Source: a bacterium (GTDB lineage: Bacteria > SZUA-79 > Acidulodesulfobacterales > Acidulodesulfobacteraceae). From it: a DNA stretch of 5,928 nucleotides. The position numbers were made by a program, and so were the translations under genes. Positions within the stretch are counted from its first letter, which is position 1, and every line of letters starts with the position of its first letter. Where the stretch lies: assembly GCA_021813595.1 (NCBI GenBank), contig JAKAKF010000246.1, positions 1 to 5,928 of the forward strand, given 5' to 3'. This document shows positions 1 through 5,928 of the stretch, in pieces. The notes under the pieces were generated by a model. That model was not told the origin of the DNA. It worked only from the letters and a program-made list of their open reading frames with translations, and did no database searches.

Positions 1-351
1 AAGCGCCCTCTGCCTGTAACCAGAGGCATCGTCTTTAATAAAACAGAATCCTCCGACTACGGCTTTATCGTCCATAAACAACCTGTCTCCGTGGAGTTCG
101 ACAAAATTTTCGGCTATTAAATCTATATAATCCATAGTATAAGGCCTCAAAGGATGCCTCGACAATTGTGTAACCTGCCAACTGTTTATATTTTTAAATA
201 TATCCCTCGTAAGTTTATCCTTTTTGGCTCCGAGATTCTTTATATCTTCATCTACGTTGGTAAAGCCTCCAAGGTTAAACGTCTTTAACTCTTCTATCTT
301 CTGTTCGAGTTCGATTATAGGTCTTTCAAATTCGAGATACTGTATGGCCAT
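1..351 (-). CDS. accA: Acetyl-CoA carboxylase carboxyltransferase subunit alpha, N-terminal part (cut by window edge)
   Basis: This is the first 117 codons of AccA, which with AccD transfers the carboxyl group from carboxybiotin on BCCP to acetyl-CoA, giving malonyl-CoA for fatty acid synthesis in the cytoplasm. The protein opens MAIQYLEFERPIIELEQKI, closely matching the family start (E. coli MSLNFLDFEQPIAELEAKI). A charged helical region follows, then SRHPLRPYTMDYID at about residues 64-77, ELHGDR at 85-90 and DDKAVVGG at 94-101, all family hallmarks. The frame is open to base 1. The full family protein is about 320 residues, so roughly two thirds lies outside the window. The ATG at 351 is preceded in frame by TTT, ACA and a TAA stop, so it is the first possible start and fits the family alignment. 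No Shine-Dalgarno sequence is visible upstream. It follows dnaE by 79 bp on the same strand, as in E. coli. The stretch after VVGG (FCFIKDDASGYRQRAL) is less typical but plausible. Identity is confident. Confidence 0.95.
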   Translation of the reverse strand, partial: MAIQYLEFERPIIELEQKIEELKTFNLGGFTNVDEDIKNLGAKKDKLTRDIFKNINSWQVTQLSRHPLRPYTMDYIDLIAENFVELHGDRLFMDDKAVVGGFCFIKDDASGYRQRAL

Positions 352-377
352 AAATGTTTATTTTGTTTTATATTACT

Positions 378-411
378 ATTATAGTATTTTAGTTATCCAA
401 AAACGTATCAA
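378..411 (-). promoter_or_regulatory. Possible sigma70-type promoter for accA
   Basis: Read on the minus strand, the dnaE-accA spacer holds TTGATA at 406-411, a 5-of-6 match to the -35 consensus, and a perfect TATAAT at 378-383. The gap between these two is 22 bases, which is too long. The overlapping hexamer TACTAT at 381-386 gives a gap of 19, at the upper limit. Transcription would start near 371, leaving a leader of about 20 bases before the accA ATG. In AT-rich DNA such hexamers occur by chance, and accA may also be read through from dnaE, since no terminator is seen. This is a weak prediction. Confidence 0.3.
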
Positions 412-430
412 TTTTTTATTATACCACCGA

Positions 431-3400
431 TTATATAATATTCAAATAGTCCGGAAGGGATTTTGATTTCAGCAATGCCTTGTCCACCCCGAGACTTTCT
501 TTAAGCACTATATTATATCCGGACATTCTTAATATTACTTTAGAACTGCCCTTGGAATCGGACAGGCTGTTTTTGATCTCCGAAAGAAAATTTCTAAATT
601 CTCCAGCTTCGAAGAAAGCCGCATTTTCGTTTATTTCTATAATACACACTTCATCTTCCTGCCTTGCCTGCCGTTTTACCTTAACCTCGTCTAAGAGTTC
701 GATGCTTTCTCCTATAACTTTAATATCTAAATCCATGTCGTCATAACCGGCGCCGTACTCCGTCTTTCCGGTTTCCGTTTTATTTTTGCCGTTAAGAGCC
801 GCATCATTTTCCGGGGCGTCTTCGCCGGCTGCACCGGCAGGTTCCGATACTCCGTCTCCGGTATTTCCTGCCGTATTCAGACCCGAAAAATCGATTCTGC
901 CCGTCAAAATTACGGGCTGATTCGTTCCTAATATTTCTTCGTATTTTAAAAAGTTTTTAGGAAAAAAAACGGCTTCGACGTTCGAGTTCTTATCGTTTAA
1001 TATAAACGACGCCATCTTGTCGTTATTTCTCGTTTTATGCACTTTCAACTGATTTATGACTCCCGCCATTTTATACATATTGTCCTTATCGGCCGCGCCG
1101 CGGGACCGGCTATGCGGTACGTCCGGCCGCTCGGAACCGCCTTTGCGCAGGCCGTTTATATATTCCGATACTATATCGGCAACCGATTTTATGCAGAGAA
1201 GTTTAATCTTTTCTTCATAACCGTCCAACGGGTGGCCCGAAAGATAAAACCCGAGCGATTCTTTTTCGAAAGCGAGTATCGACTTTTTATCGTCCTTTTC
1301 CCCCGAAACCTTTAAATAAGACTCGTCTTTGCCTTGGGCGTAATTAACGTTTTCTCCTAAGGAAGCGAATAAATCTACCTGTCCGGAATCTTCTTTTTCC
1401 CTTTTGCGGACTGATTCCTCCATTACGGCTTCTAAATTATCCAGCATCCATTTTCTAGATTCTCCGGCGATATCCAAAGCCCCGCTTTTTATGAGATTTT
1501 CTATAGTTCTTTTGTTGACTTTCCGGGTATCGACCCTTGAACAGAAATCGAATAAGTCCTTAAATATTTTATCTTTGCGGGTCTGCAAAATAGAATCTAT
1601 CGCCGCTTTGCCCACGTTTTTAACCGCTCCCAGCCCCGTGCGGATAGCGAGCTTTTCACCGCCTTCGGCGCCCGTATTTACTATCGCGAACCTTTCCGCG
1701 GATTCGTTAACGGACGGAGGCAGTATTTCGCAGGCATTAATTCCGGACTTCGCCTCGTTTATTATCTTTGCCAGCTTATCTGTATTGGACATTTCGCTGG
1801 ATAAAAGAGCCGCCGTAAAATGCTCCTTGTAATTAGCTTTTAAGTAGGCGGTCATATATGCTATATATGCGTATGCCGTCGAGTGGGATTTGTTAAAACC
1901 GTATTCTCCGAATTTAACTATAAGGGAAAAAATCTTTTCGGATTTTACCTCTTCTATTCCGTTTTTTCTGCATCCGGCAATAAATTTATCTTTCATTTGA
2001 TTAATAAGTTCCGCCTGCTTTTTTCCTACGCCCTTTCTTAAAACGTCCGCCTCCCCCATAGAAAATCCTGCGAGATTGGTGGCCACTTTCATTATCTGCT
2101 CCTGATACAGCATTACTCCGTAAGTATCCTGAAGAATATCTTTCAGTAACGGATGGATATAATGTATTTTGGCTTTACCGTGTTTCGCTTTGATAAAATC
2201 GTCAACCATGCCGCTGCCGAGAGGTCCGGGCCTATAAAGGGCGACGAGGGGAATTAAATCTTCGAAAGAATTCGGAACGAGTTTTTTTATTAATTCTTTC
2301 ATGCCGGAACTTTCGAGCTGAAATACCCCCGTAGTATCTCCGGCGGCTAAAAGTTTAAACGTCGCCCTGTCGTTCAAATCTATATCGTATATGTTAAAAT
2401 TAGCGCTTTGCCGCCTCGAATCGTTTATAAGGGCGATAGCCTCGTTCATTACCGTAAGAGTTTTTAATCCGAGAAAGTCGAACTTGATAAATCCCAATTT
2501 TTCCAAATCCGTTCCGGTGTATTGAGTGGTAATAACATCCGTCTCTTTCGTTCCTTTATACAAAGGCATATGGTTATGGATGGGTTCGTTCGATATAACC
2601 ACTCCTGCGGCGTGGGTGCTTGCATGCCTTGCAAGGCCTTCGAGCCTTTTTGCTATTTCTATAAGTTTTTTTACCTTAGGGTTAGTTTCGATTAAACTCC
2701 GAAGCTTAGGCTCTTCTTTTACGGCGGCCTCAAGGGTTATGCCAAGGGTGTTTGGAACCAGTTTGGCTATTTTATCGACTTCTGCGTAAGGCATATTTAA
2801 AGCTCTTCCCGTATCCCTTATTACGGCTTTTGCAAGCATGGTTCCGAAAGTTATTATCTGGGAAACCTGTTCTTCGCCGTACTTGTCCGAAACGTATTTA
2901 ATAACCTCGTCCCTGCCGTTTATGCAGAAATCGGAGTCTATATCGGGCATGCTTATTCTTTCGGGATTAAGAAACCTTTCGAACATCAGGTCGTATTTAA
3001 TAGGGTCTATTTCGGTAATTTTTAGGCAATAGGCGGCAAGACTTCCTGCGGCTGAGCCCCTGCCCGGCCCTACCGGAATATTATGCTCTTTCGCGTATTT
3101 GATAAAATCCGACACTATTAAAAAATATCCCGCAAAATTAGATTTTTTAATGACTTCTATCTCCATATCCAGCCTTGCCGCGTATCCTTCAGGTTTTTTA
3201 GCGTAAGATTCGGCGGCGGCTTTCGTAGGATTTTTTATAAAAACTTCTTCGAAACCTTTCCTTGTTTCGTTTTCAAAAAAATCGGCGACGGAAGTTTCGG
3301 AGCCTTGAACGTAATTTTTATTTTCTTTATCCTTAAACTGGGGAAAATGATGTCCTTCTTTAAGTTTAAAAGAAAAATTGCATTTATCGGCTATCATTTT

Positions 3401-4192
3401 TGTGTTTGAAATTACTTCGGGGGGATATCCGCCGAAAATTTCCTTCATTTCTTCCTGCGACCTGAAGTAAAGGTCTTTCGTCGAAAATTTCATTCTGTCC
3501 TTATCTTCAACAGTTTTGCCGGTCTGGATGCACAACAGGACGTCGTGGGCTTCATAGTCCTCTTTGAGAAGATAATGGCAGTCGTTTGTAGCTACCAGAG
3601 GCACGCCGTATTTTTTAGACAAATCCAGTAGTCCTTTATTTGCCGTTATTTGCTCTTCCATGCCCTGAACCTGCATTTCCAGATAGAAATCGTCTTTAAA
3701 AAGCTCTAAATAATATTTAAGGCTTTCTTCCGCCGCATCGTACTTTCCCTGGACTATGTTATAGGGAATTTCCCCTTTTATGCATGCGGACAGGGCGATT
3801 AAGCCTTTATGGTTATCTTTGAGGATATTTTTGTCTATTCTGGGTTTGTAATAAAACCCGTCGATATAAGATTTAGATACTAATTTGGACAGGTTCCGGT
3901 AACCTTCGTCGTCTTTGGCAAGCAGTATAAGATGATAATAATATTTTTCGCTAGAGTTCTTAAGTTTCATATCGGACTTCGAAACATACATTTCACAGCC
4001 TATTATAGGCTTTATCTTTTTTTTGACGGCTTTCTCGTAAAATTCTATGGCTCCGAACATATTGCCGTGGTCGGTTATCGCGACGGAAGGCATGCCGAAT
4101 TCGATAGCCTTGTTTATTATATCGTCGATTTTAATCGCCCCGTCTAAAAGACTGTAATGCGAATGCAGGTGCAGGTGGACGAACTCGTTCAT
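431..4192 (-). CDS. dnaE: DNA polymerase III subunit alpha (DnaE1 type)
   Basis: This 1253-residue protein is the catalytic subunit of the replicative DNA polymerase III. The PHP domain (about 1-275) shows HLHSHYSLLDG, ITDHGN, GCEMY and TNDCHY, with apparent metal ligands H8, H10, D17, H42, E67, H87, C137, D204 and H206. The palm has GPGRGSAAGS (375-384), PDIDSDF (416-422, catalytic D417 and D419) and KFDFLGL (570-576, third catalytic D572). Finger motifs follow: GVFQLES (622-628), ALYRPGPLGSGM (651-662), YQEQIM (696-701) and GFNKSHSTAYAYIAY (765-779). A helix-hairpin-helix lies near 852-862, a beta-clamp-binding QVDLF at 938-942, and an OB fold from about 1039 to 1170. E. coli DnaE has 1160 residues; the excess sits largely in insertions near 1012-1038 and 1104-1150. 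The C-terminal, tau-binding region (about 1180-1253) is only weakly recognisable. The ATG at 4192 has a good ribosome site (GGGAG, 7-base gap) and fits the family start. The DnaE1 assignment is firm; PolC is excluded because PHP precedes the polymerase with no inserted exonuclease. Confidence 0.98.
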   Translation of the reverse strand: MNEFVHLHLHSHYSLLDGAIKIDDIINKAIEFGMPSVAITDHGNMFGAIEFYEKAVKKKIKPIIGCEMYVSKSDMKLKNSSEKYYYHLILLAKDDEGYRNLSKLVSKSYIDGFYYKPRIDKNILKDNHKGLIALSACIKGEIPYNIVQGKYDAAEESLKYYLELFKDDFYLEMQVQGMEEQITANKGLLDLSKKYGVPLVATNDCHYLLKEDYEAHDVLLCIQTGKTVEDKDRMKFSTKDLYFRSQEEMKEIFGGYPPEVISNTKMIADKCNFSFKLKEGHHFPQFKDKENKNYVQGSETSVADFFENETRKGFEEVFIKNPTKAAAESYAKKPEGYAARLDMEIEVIKKSNFAGYFLIVSDFIKYAKEHNIPVGPGRGSAAGSLAAYCLKITEIDPIKYDLMFERFLNPERISMPDIDSDFCINGRDEVIKYVSDKYGEEQVSQIITFGTMLAKAVIRDTGRALNMPYAEVDKIAKLVPNTLGITLEAAVKEEPKLRSLIETNPKVKKLIEIAKRLEGLARHASTHAAGVVISNEPIHNHMPLYKGTKETDVITTQYTGTDLEKLGFIKFDFLGLKTLTVMNEAIALINDSRRQSANFNIYDIDLNDRATFKLLAAGDTTGVFQLESSGMKELIKKLVPNSFEDLIPLVALYRPGPLGSGMVDDFIKAKHGKAKIHYIHPLLKDILQDTYGVMLYQEQIMKVATNLAGFSMGEADVLRKGVGKKQAELINQMKDKFIAGCRKNGIEEVKSEKIFSLIVKFGEYGFNKSHSTAYAYIAYMTAYLKANYKEHFTAALLSSEMSNTDKLAKIINEAKSGINACEILPPSVNESAERFAIVNTGAEGGEKLAIRTGLGAVKNVGKAAIDSILQTRKDKIFKDLFDFCSRVDTRKVNKRTIENLIKSGALDIAGESRKWMLDNLEAVMEESVRKREKEDSGQVDLFASLGENVNYAQGKDESYLKVSGEKDDKKSILAFEKESLGFYLSGHPLDGYEEKIKLLCIKSVADIVSEYINGLRKGGSERPDVPHSRSRGAADKDNMYKMAGVINQLKVHKTRNNDKMASFILNDKNSNVEAVFFPKNFLKYEEILGTNQPVILTGRIDFSGLNTAGNTGDGVSEPAGAAGEDAPENDAALNGKNKTETGKTEYGAGYDDMDLDIKVIGESIELLDEVKVKRQARQEDEVCIIEINENAAFFEAGEFRNFLSEIKNSLSDSKGSSKVILRMSGYNIVLKESLGVDKALLKSKSLPDYLNII

Positions 4193-4199
4193 AATTTTA

Positions 4200-4204
4200 C
4201 TCCC
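4200..4204 (-). promoter_or_regulatory. Ribosome binding site of dnaE
   Basis: The minus strand reads GGGAG, then seven bases (TAAAATT), then the dnaE ATG at 4192. Sequence and spacing are near ideal and settle the start. The neighbouring genes show no comparable site in the sequence visible here. Confidence 0.8.
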
Positions 4205-4238
4205 ATATTTCTAAAAATGCCGCGCTAACTCAATGGCT

Positions 4239-4265
4239 CTGGATTCCCGCTTTCGCGGGAATGAC
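4239..4265 (+). repeat. dnaE-proximal arm of the inverted repeat (internal hairpin)
   Basis: The arm begins CTGG and ends TGAC, with the 20-base hairpin ATTCCCGCTTTCGCGGGAAT at 4243-4262. It is GC-rich against AT-rich surroundings. Every one of its 27 bases is complementary to the other arm. Confidence 0.9.
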
Positions 4266-4317
4266 AACCTGAAAATTATTGTGTTCTTGTTATGTTAATT
4301 ACTGAAATCTTACTATC

Positions 4318-4344
4318 GTCATTCCCGCGAAAGCGGGAATCCAG
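4318..4344 (-). repeat. guaA-proximal arm of the inverted repeat (internal hairpin)
   Basis: This arm begins GTC and ends CCAG on the plus strand, with the hairpin at 4321-4340. It lies 26 bases beyond the guaA stop codon, so in the guaA transcript it would form an 8-bp GC-rich stem. No U-run follows the stem, so it does not meet the usual rule for an intrinsic terminator, though it could protect an mRNA 3' end. Confidence 0.9.
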
Positions 4345-4370
4345 CAGATAAATTCATAAAGCAAATTAGA

Positions 4371-5915
4371 TTACTCCCATTCTATCGTCGAAGGCGGTTT
4401 TGAAGTGATATCGTAAACCACCCTGTTTATTCCTTTTATTTCCGAAATTATTCTGGAAGAACATATTCTTAATATATCGTAATCTAGTTTTGCGAAATCC
4501 GCGGTCATCCCGTCCGCCGAAGTCACCGCGCGGAGAGCTATAACCGACTCGTAGCTTCTTTTGTCTCCCATAACGCCGACGGTCTTAACGGGAACAAGCA
4601 CCGGGAAAGACTGCCATACTTTGTCGTATAATCCGGCTTTTTTTATCTCTTCCGTTACAATCGTGTCGGCTTTTCTTAAAACGTCGAGCCGCCGTTTATC
4701 GACCTCGCCTATTATCCTTATGGCCAATCCGGGACCGGGAAACGGCTGTCTGTTTATTATTTCGCCGGGTATCCCGATATTTTTTCCTATTATGCGCACC
4801 TCGTCTTTAAATAATTCCCTCAGCGGCTCTATTAATTTTAAATTTAATTTCTTAGGAAGACCTCCTACGTTATGATGGCTTTTGATGATGCTTGAGGCTC
4901 CGAATACTTTTACCGATTCGATGACATCCGGATAAAGAGTTCCTTGAACGAGAAAATTTACCCCTTTTATTTTTTCGGCTTCTTTTTCGAATATTTTTAT
5001 AAAAAGCTTTCCTATAATTTTACGTTTTCTTTCCGGGTCGGAAACGCCTTTCAATTCTTTTAAAAACAAACCGGAAGCGTTTACGAGCTTAACGTTCAGG
5101 CTTAGGTTGTCCCTGTAATATTTCATAACGGATTTTGCCTCCGTTTCCCTCAGCAGGCCGTTATCTACGAATATGCATTTGAGCCTGTCTTTGACGGCTA
5201 AATTAGTAAGAACGGCCGCAACCGTGGAATCCACTCCGCCGGATAAAGCGCATATGGCCGTCTTGCCGCCGATATTTTCTCCTATCTCCGCTACTTTGCC
5301 GGATATAAAGTCTTCTAACTCCCAGTCTCCTTTTACTTTTGCTATATCGAATAAAAAATTATTCAATATAGCCGTTCCGCAGGCGGTATGGATGACTTCG
5401 GGGTGAAATTGGAGGCCGTACATTTTCTTCGCGCTGTTCTCGAAAGCGGCGGTATCGCATGTCCCGGTCTGCGCCGTTACCGCAAAACCGTTTGGTATTT
5501 TAACTATAACGTCGCCGTGGCTCATCCATACGCGGCTGGATTTTCCGCATCCGTCAAAAAGCCTGCTTTCTTTAATAATTTTAAGTTCTGAGTGTCCGTA
5601 TTCGCGGTTTTTTGCGGGTATCACTTCTCCTCCTAGAAGATGCGCCATAATCTGCATGCCGTAGCATATGCCGAGAAAAGGAACTTCGAGCTTGAATATT
5701 TCCTTAGATATAAAGGGAGCGCCTTTATCGTAAACCGAAGAAGGCCCGCCGGAGAGTATAATTCCGTCGGCGTTAAAATCTTTTATTTTATCGAGCGGAG
5801 AATTAAAGGGATATATCTCGCAATAAACCTTGCTTTCCCTTATCTTTCTGGCAATAAGCTGGGTATATTGCGAGCCGAAATCTATTATCAGTATTTTAGA
5901 ACGGCTTTTTTTCAT
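4371..5915 (-). CDS. guaA: GMP synthase (glutamine-hydrolysing)
   Basis: This 514-residue cytoplasmic enzyme converts XMP, ATP and glutamine to GMP, AMP, pyrophosphate and glutamate. The N-terminal class I glutamine amidotransferase domain (about 7-190) shows [26 protein letters not shown] (54-62), the nucleophile elbow GICYGMQ with C84, and QFHPEV with H171 and E173, completing the catalytic triad. The ATP pyrophosphatase domain (about 200-390) has the P-loop SGGVDST (225-231), VDNGLLR (250-256), [12 protein letters not shown] (323-334) and [10 protein letters not shown] (345-354). The C-terminal dimerisation domain carries [12 protein letters not shown] (389-400) and ends with KPPSTIEWE, the usual family ending. 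Length agrees with E. coli GuaA (525). The ATG at 5915 is directly preceded in frame by TGA, so it is the first possible start. No Shine-Dalgarno sequence is seen in the 13 bases available upstream. All key residues are present. The gene is often paired with guaB, which could lie just outside the window. Confidence 0.98.
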   Translation of the reverse strand: MKKSRSKILIIDFGSQYTQLIARKIRESKVYCEIYPFNSPLDKIKDFNADGIILSGGPSSVYDKGAPFISKEIFKLEVPFLGICYGMQIMAHLLGGEVIPAKNREYGHSELKIIKESRLFDGCGKSSRVWMSHGDVIVKIPNGFAVTAQTGTCDTAAFENSAKKMYGLQFHPEVIHTACGTAILNNFLFDIAKVKGDWELEDFISGKVAEIGENIGGKTAICALSGGVDSTVAAVLTNLAVKDRLKCIFVDNGLLRETEAKSVMKYYRDNLSLNVKLVNASGLFLKELKGVSDPERKRKIIGKLFIKIFEKEAEKIKGVNFLVQGTLYPDVIESVKVFGASSIIKSHHNVGGLPKKLNLKLIEPLRELFKDEVRIIGKNIGIPGEIINRQPFPGPGLAIRIIGEVDKRRLDVLRKADTIVTEEIKKAGLYDKVWQSFPVLVPVKTVGVMGDKRSYESVIALRAVTSADGMTADFAKLDYDILRICSSRIISEIKGINRVVYDITSKPPSTIEWE

Positions 5916-5928
5916 TCAATCAGTCAAG

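Larger units (their letters stand above)
4239..4344. repeat. 106-bp inverted-repeat element, dRS3-like / MITE-like, between guaA and dnaE
   Basis: Two 27-bp arms, 4239-4265 and 4318-4344, are exact reverse complements, separated by 52 AT-rich bases with no coding potential. Each arm contains ATTCCCGCTTTCGCGGGAAT or its complement: an 8-bp stem with a 4-base loop, which fits the ATTCCC-N8-GGGAAT pattern of neisserial dRS3 repeats. The element could fold as one 27-bp stem with a 52-base loop or as two small hairpins. It starts 26 bases after the guaA stop and ends 46 bases before the dnaE start. I see no target-site duplication in the flanks, and homology stops sharply at both arm ends. It may be a non-autonomous mobile repeat or a pair of dispersed repeats. 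Any effect on guaA mRNA ends or dnaE expression is inferred. Confidence 0.85.

Noticed and set aside
224..466. 80-codon plus-strand frame spanning the accA-dnaE spacer
   Set aside because: It overlaps the 5' end of accA and the 3' end of dnaE antisense, has no recognisable motif, and its tail is just translated AT-rich spacer.
824..838. Hairpin GCCGG-CTGCA-CCGGC inside dnaE
   Set aside because: A 5-bp stem within the Gly/Ala-rich linker is readily explained by GGC/GCC codons and has no feature suggesting a regulatory role.
1079..1159. In-frame palindromic element of the Rickettsia RPE type in dnaE
   Set aside because: The GC-rich patch has repeated GGCCGC and a CCGCGG, but I could not find a long self-complementary structure, so the palindromic-element label is not supported.
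1404..1832. 142-codon open frame on the plus strand
   Set aside because: It lies wholly antisense to the helix-hairpin-helix and adjacent regions of dnaE, resembles no protein family I know, and its low-complexity Ser-rich sequence is typical of an antisense shadow.
4205..4233. Promoter for dnaE: TTGAGT at 4228-4233 and AAATAT at 4205-4210, 17-base gap
   Set aside because: The spacing is right, but the -10 box matches only 3 of 6 consensus bases and transcription would start within or just before the ribosome site, so it is not convincing.
4318..4344. Intrinsic terminator for guaA
   Set aside because: The stem is GC-rich, but no U-run follows on the minus strand (GACGATAG comes next), and the same hairpin recurs as the other half of an inverted repeat, so a repeat element explains it better.
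5916..5928. End of an upstream gene such as guaB
   Set aside because: Thirteen bases contain TGA triplets in two frames, which is too little to identify a gene end.

Overview
The window is a bacterial housekeeping segment. Hand-sampled stretches suggest a GC content near 40%. Every gene I can support lies on the minus strand, so in transcription order the layout is guaA (4371-5915), a 178-bp spacer carrying a repeat element, dnaE (431-4192), a 79-bp AT-rich spacer, and the 5' part of accA (351 down to base 1, where the window cuts it).

guaA encodes GMP synthase, the last step of GMP synthesis. dnaE encodes the DNA polymerase III alpha subunit, the replicative polymerase. accA encodes the alpha subunit of the acetyl-CoA carboxylase carboxyltransferase, the committed step of fatty acid synthesis. 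Together they link nucleotide supply, DNA replication and membrane lipid synthesis, but there is no direct biochemical interaction between the three products. The dnaE-accA adjacency is familiar from E. coli and many other Gram-negative bacteria. The modest GC, frequent ATA and AGG codons, and that gene order fit a Gram-negative, perhaps Desulfobacterota-like, bacterium. This is inference: no rRNA or lineage-specific marker is present.

The core genes look intact and ordinary. Less ordinary features are: (1) a 106-bp element between guaA and dnaE made of two exact 27-bp inverted arms, each itself a hairpin fitting the ATTCCC-N8-GGGAAT pattern of the neisserial dRS3 repeat; (2) a DnaE that keeps an apparently complete set of PHP-domain metal ligands, so it may proofread by itself; (3) two unconserved-looking insertions in the C-terminal third of DnaE, one encoded by a strikingly GC-rich patch (about 80% over 50 bases); and (4) an accA start without a Shine-Dalgarno sequence, preceded by a perfect TATAAT inside a 13-bp palindrome.

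I found no CRISPR array, RNA gene, complete insertion sequence, toxin or defence gene, and nothing I would call a new biological system. The plus strand holds only open frames that are antisense shadows of the genes above.
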